This document shows, in pieces, positions 18,576-26,067 of a stretch of DNA of 64,000 bases. The translations under genes were made by a program, and so were the position numbers. Numbering within the stretch: position 1 is the stretch's first letter; every line of letters starts with the position of its first letter. This DNA is from CAYWVR01 sp964461715 (GTDB taxonomy: Bacteria > Planctomycetota > Phycisphaerae > FEN-1346). The stretch is taken from contig CAYWVR010000019.1 of assembly GCA_964461715.1 (NCBI GenBank), positions 1 to 64,000 of the forward strand, given 5' to 3'. The notes beneath the pieces are model-generated. The model was given only the letters and a program-made list of their open reading frames with translations, was not told where the DNA came from and ran no database searches.

Positions 18576-19733
18576 TCAGTCGAGCGGGTGGATTTCCGTC
18601 CGTTTCCACTCCACCCGCTTCTCCATGTGACGATACACGCCGGGCTTCCCGCCGCCCGTCAGCACGTAAACCTTGCCCGGGGCCTCGGGCGCGAAGAGCT
18701 TCTCGTGGGCCTGCCGGAAGTACGGGTCCGTCCTCCCCCCCGTCGCCAGACCCACCCGCGCCAGGTAATCGTGAACGCGGCAGACGTGCTTGACCTCCAC
18801 GACGCGGTTCCACATGATCTTGACGGCCTTGTTCCACAGGTTCCCCGCGTGCTTGCTGAAAGGCCGCTTGGCGTAAGCGGCCTCGACGCGGAGCATGCCC
18901 TCGCGGGCCGCCTCGATAGCCGTGATCATCTCCGAGAGGCCCGTCGGCAGATTGTCGGCGGCGGGGCGGAAGGCCGAGCCGGCCAGCTCTCGCCCCAGGG
19001 ACGCGTCGACGGCCCAGACCTTGCGCATCGAGTCGTACGCCCGGGCCAGAAGACGCTCACGCGACGCGTGCCGCCCCTTCGCGATGCGGGCCTGATCGCA
19101 GAGCGTGCGGCACTCCTCGACGTGGCGCTGGACGGCGTCGCGGAGGGCCTGTTGCCACGTGCCGACGTCCCGGAGGTCGGCCGCGGCCCCCTTCCAGGCG
19201 GTCAGCACGCCCGCCGCCGTCCGGTGGTATCCTGCCACGTCCGGGTCCTCGATGGCCCGGGCCGCCGCACCGTGGGCTTGGGCCGCCCCCGCCAGGTCCC
19301 CGAGCTGGACGTGGGCCCGGGCGGCGGCGTTGCCGACCATGTCCCACGTGAAGTCGCGGTAGCGTTCGGGCGGCTGGGCGAAGACGTCGCGGGCCCTCTC
19401 GGTCGCGACCTTCCACTCCCCCGAGCGGGCCCGCTCGAGGACGGTGCGCGGCTTCTTGCACAGGCGCTCGACGGACGTGGCGTCGGGGTCGCCCTCGTCG
19501 GCCCAGACGCGGCGTTCGTCGTCGGTGTAGGTGCGGGTGGGCTCGGCCTTCTCGTGCGCCAGCGGCGCGTGCAGCTCGCGCTCGTGGTAGATCGGATCGT
19601 GCTGGACCCAGAGGGGCAGCATGCCGGGGGCGATTTCGCCCGGCAGGAGGTGGGACTCGTACTGGCCGAGGGCAACACTCGCGGCAAGCGCCACGAGGCA
19701 GGTTGCGGCGGCCGTCCAGGTCGTCGTGCGCAT
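18576..19733 (-). CDS. Exported protein of unknown function
   Basis: A 385-residue protein with a signal peptide (WTAAATCLVALAASVALGQ). The start at 19733 follows GGGAG. The mature part is helical and rich in Ala/Arg (AAARAHVQLGDLAGAAQAHGAA resembles a TPR-like hairpin), with several conserved-looking aromatic segments (YRDFTWDMVGNA). No catalytic motif is recognised. It is the last gene of the minus-strand run, 15 nt after mtnP, so it is probably cotranscribed with it. Confidence 0.65.
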   Translation of the reverse strand: MRTTTWTAAATCLVALAASVALGQYESHLLPGEIAPGMLPLWVQHDPIYHERELHAPLAHEKAEPTRTYTDDERRVWADEGDPDATSVERLCKKPRTVLERARSGEWKVATERARDVFAQPPERYRDFTWDMVGNAAARAHVQLGDLAGAAQAHGAAARAIEDPDVAGYHRTAAGVLTAWKGAAADLRDVGTWQQALRDAVQRHVEECRTLCDQARIAKGRHASRERLLARAYDSMRKVWAVDASLGRELAGSAFRPAADNLPTGLSEMITAIEAAREGMLRVEAAYAKRPFSKHAGNLWNKAVKIMWNRVVEVKHVCRVHDYLARVGLATGGRTDPYFRQAHEKLFAPEAPGKVYVLTGGGKPGVYRHMEKRVEWKRTEIHPLD

Positions 19734-19748
19734 GGCCCGTCTCCCTTC

Positions 19749-20636
19749 CTACGCCAGATACGTCCCGACGAGCGGCGCGAGGCGCGACTTCAGCGCGTCG
19801 GGGATCGCGTCGCGCTGGGTCCAGAGGGCCTGCTTCAGGGCCTCGTTGCAGCGGCACTCGGCGGCGCGGCCGGCGATCCGGGGGACGGCGGCCCGCATCA
19901 ACCGGATGGCGTTGGCGGTGCCCGCCTGCACGTTGGCGAGGATGCTCTCGATGACCGTCTCGGGGCCGGCCCCGGCCTCGTGGGCCCGCCAGCAGTCGTA
20001 ATCGGTGGGGATGGCGACGAGGGCGTAGCACATCTCGGCCTCGCGGGCGAGCTTCGCCTCGGGCATGACGGTCATGCCGATCAAGTCCGCCCCCCATTGC
20101 CGGTGCAGCAGGCTCTCGGCCCGGGTCGAGAACTGCGGGCCCTCCATGCAGACGTACGTGCCCTTGGGGTGGGTCCGGACGCCCTCGAAGTCGGCGGCGC
20201 ACTCCAGGAGCAACCGCCGCAGCTCCCCGCAGAACGGTTCGGCGAACTCGACGTGGGCCACCAGGCCCGGCTCGTCGAAGAACGTCCGCCCGCCGCGCCG
20301 CGTCTTGTCGATGACCTGGTCCGGGAGGACGAGGTCCGCCGGAGCGATGGATTCCTGGAGGCTCCCCGTCGCCCCCGATGCCAGGACGTGCGTGACGCCG
20401 AGCATCTTCAGGGCGAAGATGTTTGCGCGGTACGGGACGGCGGAGGGACATAAGCGATGGCCCTCGCCGTGCCGCGCGAGAACCGCGACGGCCTGCCCCT
20501 CGATCTCGGTCATGATGATGGGCGCCGAGGGCCGCCCGAAGGGGGTCTCGACGTCGCGCTTCTCGCCGCCCACCTCGGCCACGAGCACGTCGCCCAGGCC
20601 CGTGCCGCCGATCAATCCGACCACGATGTCCGCCAT
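19749..20636 (-). CDS. mtnP: S-methyl-5'-thioadenosine phosphorylase
   Basis: A 295-residue MTAP/PNP-family phosphorylase that splits methylthioadenosine to adenine and methylthioribose-1-phosphate in methionine salvage. The start at 20636 is preceded by AGGAGG. Visible motifs are GLIGGTGLG, ARHGEGHRLCPSAVPYRANI, GATGSLQESIAPADLVLPDQ, CMEGPQFSTRAES, the IGMTVMPEAKLAREAEMCYA segment and PTDYDCW. The TDYDCW stretch favours MTAP over purine-nucleoside phosphorylase. No other methionine-salvage gene is next to it. The related nucleoside phosphorylase activity towards inosine cannot be excluded. Confidence 0.92.
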   Translation of the reverse strand: MADIVVGLIGGTGLGDVLVAEVGGEKRDVETPFGRPSAPIIMTEIEGQAVAVLARHGEGHRLCPSAVPYRANIFALKMLGVTHVLASGATGSLQESIAPADLVLPDQVIDKTRRGGRTFFDEPGLVAHVEFAEPFCGELRRLLLECAADFEGVRTHPKGTYVCMEGPQFSTRAESLLHRQWGADLIGMTVMPEAKLAREAEMCYALVAIPTDYDCWRAHEAGAGPETVIESILANVQAGTANAIRLMRAAVPRIAGRAAECRCNEALKQALWTQRDAIPDALKSRLAPLVGTYLA

Positions 20637-20680
20637 CCGGTTTCCTCCTGTTTCCAGAGCCTGACGCGCGACGCATCCGA

Positions 20681-20739
20681 AGCACGCCGCGCCAACGTTG
20701 GCGGCGCCGCAGCGCCGACCTCAGCCGAGCCGGCGTGCT
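20681..20739. repeat. 59-bp nested palindromic element
   Basis: Perfect 9-bp terminal inverted repeats AGCACGCCG (20681-20689) and CGGCGTGCT (20731-20739) enclose the 14-bp palindrome CGCCAACGTTGGCG (20690-20703) and a GGCGC/GCGCC hairpin (20703-20716). The right arm overlaps the stop codon of the aldo/keto reductase gene. There is no T-tract, so it is not a classical terminator. It has the look of a small non-autonomous dispersed repeat. Confidence 0.6.
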
Positions 20740-21874
20740 ACGCGCTCGCCCCCGCGGCGAGGACCTTCTCCGCCTCCTTGAGACGCTCGGCGATGGCGAT
20801 CTTCTGCGGGCACTTTTCCTCGCACTCGCCACACGCCACGCACTCGCGGACCGGCTTCTTCTTCTCCTGCCACCCGTGGCCGAGGCCGGCGTAGCGTTTC
20901 TTCGCCGGTTCCTTCAGGCCGAACGCCTCGTGCCACTGGTAGAGCTGGAAGATCTCGGGGATGGCCACGCCCTTCGGGCAGGGCGTGCAGTAGCCGCACC
21001 CCGTGCAGGGCAGGTCGAGGAGCTTCTTGTTCTGCTCGACGAGTTCATCGATCTTCGCGAGCTCCTCGCTCGATAGGGCCTCGCCGCGCTCCGCCGTGGC
21101 CACGTTCTCCTCCACCTGCTGTACGTTTTCCATGCCGCTGATCGCGACGTCGAGCTCGGGATTGGCGAAGACGAAGCGAAGGGCGATCTCGGCGGTGGAG
21201 GAGATGCCGGTGGCCTCGGAGATGACCTCCGAGGGGGTGCCCAGCCGCCCGCCGCCCACCGGCCCCATCGCGACGGTCCCGAGGCCCCGGGCGTGGGCGT
21301 GGGCCAGGGCCGGCTCGTTCTTGCGGTCCAGCAGGTTGTACTGGACGAGCATCGACTCGAACTCGCCGGAATCGATGATGCGGATCATGTTCTCCGGCGT
21401 GTCGTGGCACGAGAAGGAAATGTGCCGGATCAGGCCCTCCTCCTTGGCCTTGCGGGCGGCCTCCAGGGGCCCGCCTTCGTTGGTGACGCGCCCCCGGAAG
21501 GCCTTCCAACTCATGCCCCAGAAGTGGTAGAAGTCGACGTAGTCCGTGCCCAGCTTGCGCAGCGACAGTTCCAGCCGCAGCCGGAAGCACTCGCCGCAGT
21601 CGTTTTTGACGGGGTACTTCGTCGAAAGATGGAAGCCGTCACGCGGGCGGCCGGCGATGGCCAGACCCACGGCCGTCTCGCTCTCGCGGTGGCCATAGCC
21701 CGGGGCCGAGTCGACGTAGTTGATCCCGGCGTCCAGGGCCCGGGCCACGATCTCGGCCGATTCGTCCAGCCCTCCGATCTTGCCGTGCTCGTCCTTCGTG
21801 ATCGGCAGCCGCATGGCCCCGAACCCGAGGCGCGTCAGCTCGACGCCGGTTCTTCCGAATGGTCGCGTCTGCAT
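20738..21874 (-). CDS. Aldo/keto reductase with two C-terminal 4Fe-4S motifs
   Basis: A 378-residue protein starting at MQTRPFGRTGVELTRLGFG (ATG 21874, with AAGGA upstream). The TIM-barrel part shows INYVDSAPGYGHRE and HLSTKYPVKN. The tetrad His position is in DFYHFWGMS. The C-terminus adds ferredoxin-like cysteine sets CTGCGYCTPCPKG and CVACGECEEKCPQK. Such fused reductases are common in anaerobes and planctomycetes and probably take electrons from low-potential carriers; the substrates are unknown. It lies between sppA and mtnP on the same strand. Confidence 0.9.
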   Translation of the reverse strand: MQTRPFGRTGVELTRLGFGAMRLPITKDEHGKIGGLDESAEIVARALDAGINYVDSAPGYGHRESETAVGLAIAGRPRDGFHLSTKYPVKNDCGECFRLRLELSLRKLGTDYVDFYHFWGMSWKAFRGRVTNEGGPLEAARKAKEEGLIRHISFSCHDTPENMIRIIDSGEFESMLVQYNLLDRKNEPALAHAHARGLGTVAMGPVGGGRLGTPSEVISEATGISSTAEIALRFVFANPELDVAISGMENVQQVEENVATAERGEALSSEELAKIDELVEQNKKLLDLPCTGCGYCTPCPKGVAIPEIFQLYQWHEAFGLKEPAKKRYAGLGHGWQEKKKPVRECVACGECEEKCPQKIAIAERLKEAEKVLAAGASA

Positions 21875-21957
21875 CCTTCCGTCATCCTTTCGTCGGCTTG
21901 CGTGAAGAAAAGGGGCCTGCGCGGTGCAGGCCCCGTCCGGCACGTCCCCCAAGCCGC

Positions 21958-23031
21958 TTACTGTCCCGTCCACAGGTACATGGCGCGCGGCGTGGCGAGG
22001 GCGGCCAGGTCCTCGGCGTCGGTGTCGAGGGCCCGCTCGGCCTTCGCGGTGATCCGGAAGAGGTCGCCGAGGCCGAAGGGCGTCTCGTACTCCACGACCC
22101 GGGCCTCCTGCACGGCCGCTAGATCCATCGCCCGCTGGACGGCCGTCTCGAAGTACGCGACCTCGTCGATGAGCCCGGCGTCGAGGGCCTCCGGGGCGAT
22201 GAAGATGCGCCCCGTGGCCAGGGGCCGAACCTCGCCCTCGGTCATGCCGCGCCCCGCCGCCACCACCGAAACGAACCGCTCGTAGCCCGGCTCGAAGAGG
22301 CTTTCCATGAGGTAGTCGCGTTGGGCGGGCGTCATCTGTGTCTGCTCGAAGATGTTCGGCCAGTCCTTCTGCTCGCCCATTTTCAGCGTCACGGGCACGA
22401 CGCCGAGCTTGTCGGCCATCAGGTTCCGCAGGAAAAAGAACTGGCCGATGACGCCGATCGAGCCCGTGATCGTCGTCGGCTGGGCCAGAATCTCATCGGC
22501 GGCGCATGCGACGTAGTATCCGCCCGAGGCGGCGACCGAATCCATGGCCGCCACCACCGGCTTGGCGTCGAGCCGCGACGCGACGAGGTGATGAATCTGG
22601 TCGCTGGCGGTCAGCCCGCCGCCCGGCGAATCGATCCGCAGGATGACGGCTTTGACGGCGTTGTCCTCGGCGGCGCGGCGAAGGCGCGGGTCGACGTAGG
22701 CGACCATCTCGTCACCGATGACGCCCGCGATGCGGATGACGACGATCTTAACGCCCGCGGGCCCGTCCTCGACGGTCCGCTCGATCAGTTTCCCCGGCCC
22801 CGGCGCGCCGCCGCTGGCCCCGATGGCCATGACCAGGATGCCCAGCAGCAGGACCCCGTTCGTGATGAGCGAGAGGAGCAGCAGGATCGTGGCCACGACG
22901 GCCCAGACGCCGCCTCGCTTGCGCGGCGGGCCCGGGGGCAGGCGCGGCGGGGGCGTCCGAGGCGGAGGCGGGGGGGCTTCGGCGCGCGCCTCCTCCTGCG
23001 GCCTCTCGGGGTGCTCCGGCGTCTCGGACAT
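21958..23031 (-). CDS. sppA: Signal peptide peptidase SppA (short form)
   Basis: A 357-residue S49 serine protease that digests cleaved signal peptides in the membrane. The start at 23031 follows GAGGAGG. A proline-rich cytoplasmic N-terminus (PPPPPRTPPPRLPPGPP) leads to a TM helix at about 42-70. The core has RIDSPGGGLTASDQI, the nucleophile Ser169 in VAASGGYYVACAAD, TITGSIGVIGQFF, and a candidate general-base Lys222 in KMGEQKDWPN, with the spacing known for Bacillus SppA. It sits directly downstream of two secreted PEP-CTERM proteases. Confidence 0.95.
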   Translation of the reverse strand: MSETPEHPERPQEEARAEAPPPPPRTPPPRLPPGPPRKRGGVWAVVATILLLLSLITNGVLLLGILVMAIGASGGAPGPGKLIERTVEDGPAGVKIVVIRIAGVIGDEMVAYVDPRLRRAAEDNAVKAVILRIDSPGGGLTASDQIHHLVASRLDAKPVVAAMDSVAASGGYYVACAADEILAQPTTITGSIGVIGQFFFLRNLMADKLGVVPVTLKMGEQKDWPNIFEQTQMTPAQRDYLMESLFEPGYERFVSVVAAGRGMTEGEVRPLATGRIFIAPEALDAGLIDEVAYFETAVQRAMDLAAVQEARVVEYETPFGLGDLFRITAKAERALDTDAEDLAALATPRAMYLWTGQ

Positions 23032-23093
23032 GATCGGGCCTCCTCACGCGGGTCGAGCCGATTCTAGCCGACCGTGGAGGGGCCCGTCAACGC

Positions 23094-24173
23094 CTAACGG
23101 CGACGCCGCAGGACGAGGCCCGCCGCCCCGAGGACCCCCAGCGCCAGCGTCGTCGGCTCCGGCACGATCCCGTCGATCCACCCGAGGTACGGGTAGACCA
23201 GCACGCCGCCAAACGCCGAGTCGAACAGCGGCGGCTCCGGCCCCAAGGTCGTGTCCGGTCGCACGAAGCGGTCGCCGAAAGTGCTGATGCCGACGATCGT
23301 CAGGGCGTCGTTATAGAGGACAAAGTCGGGCCCGCCGGCGTCGCCGCCCGCGATGGACGACTCGACGTCGTTGCCGAGGGACTCATCGCCGGTGAAGTTG
23401 TCGCCGGAAGCGTCGGGGTCGTCGAAGTCGGCGATCCAGACCTCGAACTCGCCGCCCCCCTCGTCGTCGAGCTGGCCGGCGTCGATCTGGTTGTGCCCGA
23501 AGCGCTTGACGTCAAGGGAGGCGGTGCCGGAGACGGCCCCGTCCACGCCGTCGCCCGTCTCGCCGTAGCCGATCATGCGGGTCCCCTGGCCGCTTCCCAC
23601 CGGCAAGGGCAACAGGCCGTAGGATGGCACGAACGAGGGTACGGGGGCGTCGAGGGTGATGATGGCCAGATCATCGTTCAGGAGGGCGCCGCCCGTGCCG
23701 TAGTAGTCGGGATGGATGTCGACGGCGAGGGCCCCGAACGTGTGCGAGACGTCTCCGTCGGCGTTGAAGACGACCGTCGTGCGGTCGAGGGGGAAATCGT
23801 TGACGGCGTCGCCGTTGTCGTCGAAGAGGTGGGCGGCGGTCAGCACGTGTCGCCGCGACAGCAGCGCGCCGCTGCCCAGGATCGCCGACCCGCCCGGCAT
23901 CCCGTCGAGGTCGTTAAGGACGGAGGCGACGCCGGCGTGGGGCGAGGCGAGGATGTTCGGGTCGACGTGGAACGATGGTTCGTCGGGCGGCGTGCCGTTC
24001 GGGTCGCCCGCGATGATGTAGCGGACGATCTCCCCCGCCGTGTGGTCACAGACGGGAAGCGGACCGCAAGCCAGGTCCCATTGACACGGGTCGACTCCGA
24101 CCGCGCCGCGTGCCATTCCCGCTCCGGCCGCAAGAACCGCCGCAGCCAGCATGCATCGTGTTGCGATGCGCAT
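23094..24173 (-). CDS. Secreted trypsin-like pseudoprotease with PEP-CTERM tail
   Basis: A 359-residue S1-family protein. It has a signal peptide (MLAAAVLAAGAGMARGA) and the S1 motifs LTAAH (His115) and NDDLAII (Asp168). The nucleophile segment reads GGDAGGP (277-282), so the expected catalytic Ser is Ala279. As written the enzyme should be catalytically dead. The end is VPEPTTLALGVLGAAGLVLR followed by arginines, a classical PEP-CTERM signal (motif, TM helix, basic tail) for exosortase-dependent surface attachment. It lies 30 nt downstream of the papain-like gene. A role in binding rather than cleavage is inferred. Confidence 0.88.
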   Translation of the reverse strand: MRIATRCMLAAAVLAAGAGMARGAVGVDPCQWDLACGPLPVCDHTAGEIVRYIIAGDPNGTPPDEPSFHVDPNILASPHAGVASVLNDLDGMPGGSAILGSGALLSRRHVLTAAHLFDDNGDAVNDFPLDRTTVVFNADGDVSHTFGALAVDIHPDYYGTGGALLNDDLAIITLDAPVPSFVPSYGLLPLPVGSGQGTRMIGYGETGDGVDGAVSGTASLDVKRFGHNQIDAGQLDDEGGGEFEVWIADFDDPDASGDNFTGDESLGNDVESSIAGGDAGGPDFVLYNDALTIVGISTFGDRFVRPDTTLGPEPPLFDSAFGGVLVYPYLGWIDGIVPEPTTLALGVLGAAGLVLRRRR

Positions 24174-24203
24174 CGTATCCCCTCCGGATGGGTGCGTGCT
24201 CCG

Positions 24204-25574
24204 TCAGTGTCTGCGTCGGCGGATCGCCGCCAACGCCGCCGCGACGAACAGGGCAAGCGTCGCGGGTTCCGGTACGGTATAGGCCTTGATCGAGAAATTC
24301 GCGGTGGGGTCCCAGGTCGTCAGGTCGGTCCAGCTCGACCCGTCAAAACTGTAGAAGCTCTCGTCGGCCGAGGCGGTGGCGTCGGAGCTGTAGCCCGTTT
24401 CGGCCCGGTCGATGCTGTGCGGAAAGTCGCCTCCTTCGGCCAGGTGCAGGTAGACGTAGAAGTCGTCGCCGGCATCGATGTCGAGGAGCGTCTCCAGGTC
24501 GACGGCGTGGTAGCCGTAGTCGGCTTCGCCGGTCAGCGAGGAGAGGAGCCCCGACAGCGTGCCGTCCGCGAACTCGTCGTAAATCCGCAGGTCATAGTCC
24601 GTGCCGTCCTCCATGGTGTAGAAGCTGACGGCCTTCAGAATCTCGTCCCGGGCGGCGGTGAAGGCGTTCATGGCGTAGGGGGTGTTGACCGTGACCACGC
24701 TGCCGTGCTCGTCGTGCTCGTAGACGGCGTCGCCCACGACGCTCGCCGGGTCGAGGTCCATGGCGGCCCCGTAGTCGGCGGCGCGGGTGTCCTCGTAGGA
24801 GATCCAGAAGTAGCCGCCGTCGCCCCACCCGGAGCCCCAGGAGTTGCGGACCTGCCAGGCGCCGGAGTTCGTCGCGCCGGAGACCGGCTTCGCGTCGTCC
24901 CACCCGACGATGCCGACGGCGTGGTTGGAGCTGGAGCCGCCGGTGTAGAGGTACGTGTGCTCGGAGCTGTTGTAGAAGGAGGAGCTCCAGTGCATGCTGG
25001 TCATGACGGCGCCGGTGGTCATGACGGCGTTCTTGATGGTCTCGGGAGTGGTGTGGAGGATGCCCTCGCGCAGGAATCCCTGCCGCGGGCCGCCCGGCGA
25101 GGGCCGGTCGTCATAGGCATGGTAGGGGTCGTCCGCCTCGGCGACGGGGCCGTCGAGGCGGCTCAGGTACGCCCAGCTCATCCACACGTGTCCGCCGGCG
25201 CAGGGCGCGAGGTCGAAGCCGTGCTCGTTCTTCAGGTGGTTCTCCGAGAGGTCCAGGGCCGGGCCGCCCTCCATCAGGACCGTGCTTTCGATCGCCCCGT
25301 AGGTGGCGAAGGCCCAGCACGAGCCGCAGCCTCCCTGGTCTCGGATGTCCGTGACGTAGGTCGGGAGGAGGGAGAAGGACGCCGGCGTGCCCTCGGGCGG
25401 GGCCGCGCCTCCGCCGCCTCCGCCGCCCCCGAAGACGACGGTGTTGAAGTCAGCGTGGGTGACCGGGTTGGCCTCGATGGCGGGGTCGTCGGCCGCGGCG
25501 GCCGTCCCGAGGGCCACCGAGATCCAGGCGCCGAGCGCCGCCGGCATGATGCGCGTCAGAAAGGTTCGGGCCAT
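24204..25574 (-). CDS. Secreted papain-like (C1) cysteine protease with PEP-CTERM tail
   Basis: A 456-residue protein with a signal peptide ending near GTAAAADD, a glycine run (residues 49-56), and a C1 core without an obvious propeptide. Catalytic residues are present: oxyanion Gln80 and Cys86 in DQGGCGSCWAFA, His218 in SSNHAVGIVGWDD and Asn244 in VRNSWGSGWGDGGYFWISY. Residues about 270-400 look like the lectin-like beta-domain often fused to bacterial C1 proteases. The tail VPEPATLALFVAAALAAIRR is a PEP-CTERM anchor. The start at 25574 follows GGAG. It is expressed behind a roughly 355-nt structured leader. Confidence 0.92.
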   Translation of the reverse strand: MARTFLTRIMPAALGAWISVALGTAAAADDPAIEANPVTHADFNTVVFGGGGGGGGAAPPEGTPASFSLLPTYVTDIRDQGGCGSCWAFATYGAIESTVLMEGGPALDLSENHLKNEHGFDLAPCAGGHVWMSWAYLSRLDGPVAEADDPYHAYDDRPSPGGPRQGFLREGILHTTPETIKNAVMTTGAVMTSMHWSSSFYNSSEHTYLYTGGSSSNHAVGIVGWDDAKPVSGATNSGAWQVRNSWGSGWGDGGYFWISYEDTRAADYGAAMDLDPASVVGDAVYEHDEHGSVVTVNTPYAMNAFTAARDEILKAVSFYTMEDGTDYDLRIYDEFADGTLSGLLSSLTGEADYGYHAVDLETLLDIDAGDDFYVYLHLAEGGDFPHSIDRAETGYSSDATASADESFYSFDGSSWTDLTTWDPTANFSIKAYTVPEPATLALFVAAALAAIRRRRH

Positions 25575-25645
25575 GTCTGTTCACTCCGTTTCGCTGGGAC
25601 CCGTCCGACCGGGCGGGTCGTCCTCTCGGTTCTCGCCGCGCATGG

Positions 25646-25687
25646 AAAAGGGGACCGCCCGGTCCGCCTCCGGACCGGTCGATCCCC
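25646..25687 (-). terminator. Second intrinsic-terminator-like hairpin in papain leader
   Basis: On the minus strand a 16-bp stem with one mismatch (25687-25672 with 25665-25650), loop GGAGGC, is followed by TTTTCC. It lies about 75 nt upstream of the papain start codon, inside the leader. Confidence 0.5.
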
Positions 25688-25793
25688 GTTCGCGACGCTT
25701 CGTGCACGCACGCTGTCTCGGCGCGGCGGCGGTTTCCGGTCGGCCCCCCTTGGGCCGATCGGCGCACACCGTCAGCGCCGCTGATCCACATAC

Positions 25794-25832
25794 AAAAAAG
25801 GCGACCCGGAGGCAGAATCCCTCCAGATCGCC
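25794..25832 (-). terminator. Intrinsic terminator in papain leader
   Basis: On the minus strand a 13-bp stem (25832-25820 with 25812-25800, two G-T pairs, no mismatch) with a 7-nt loop is followed directly by six T. It lies about 100 nt after the predicted start of transcription and far upstream of the coding region. No gene ends here on either strand. Confidence 0.75.
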
Positions 25833-25929
25833 TTCATCCTCTTTGTGGGCCGCGCGTCCCCTCAGACGCCCGGGCCCCACGGCCGCCTCGCATCCCCGCA
25901 CGGCGGCCGTCCACCGAATTGTCCTGTCG
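25794..25929 (-). ncRNA. Candidate structured leader RNA or small RNA
   Basis: A strong promoter (25936-25964) and an intrinsic terminator (25794-25832) delimit about 135 nt. Between them two further hairpins can be drawn: 25880-25887 with 25902-25909 (8 bp), and 25847-25851 with 25873-25877 enclosing 25854-25858 with 25865-25869. It could be a free small RNA or the sensor part of an attenuator controlling the papain-like gene. I compared it with the c-di-GMP-I, SRP and 6S patterns I know and found no match. No coding frame with a start signal is visible in it. Confidence 0.45.
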
Positions 25930-25935
25930 CACTCC

Positions 25936-25964
25936 TATATACCCGCAAAACGGGTCGGAGTCAA
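25936..25964 (-). promoter_or_regulatory. Promoter of papain leader
   Basis: Minus strand TTGACT (25964-25959), 17-bp spacer, TATATA (25941-25936). It is among the best sigma70-like matches in the window and lies 355 nt before the papain start codon. Confidence 0.65.
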
Positions 25965-26002
25965 ACGACTTGTCCTTGCCGCCCGAGGAACCGCGCAGGG
26001 CC

Positions 26003-26032
26003 TTGACCGCCGCGGCCGCCCCCACGTACCAT
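26003..26032 (+). promoter_or_regulatory. Promoter of first UroD-like gene
   Basis: TTGACC (26003-26008), 18-bp spacer, TACCAT (26027-26032). Transcription from about 26039 leaves a short leader with AAGGAG before the TTG start at 26068. Confidence 0.5.
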
Positions 26033-26067
26033 CAGAGTTCGAGCCGGATGCCGCAAGGAGCCCCCCG

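Noticed and set aside
25794..25929. c-di-GMP-I riboswitch upstream of the papain-like gene
   Set aside because: A GCCTCCGG stretch recalls the class, but the other conserved blocks are missing and that stretch is simply part of the terminator stem.
25387..26067. Extension of the first UroD-like protein upstream of 26068
   Set aside because: The open frame runs through the promoter and leader of the papain gene; the TTG at 26068 has the ribosome binding site and the family N-terminus.
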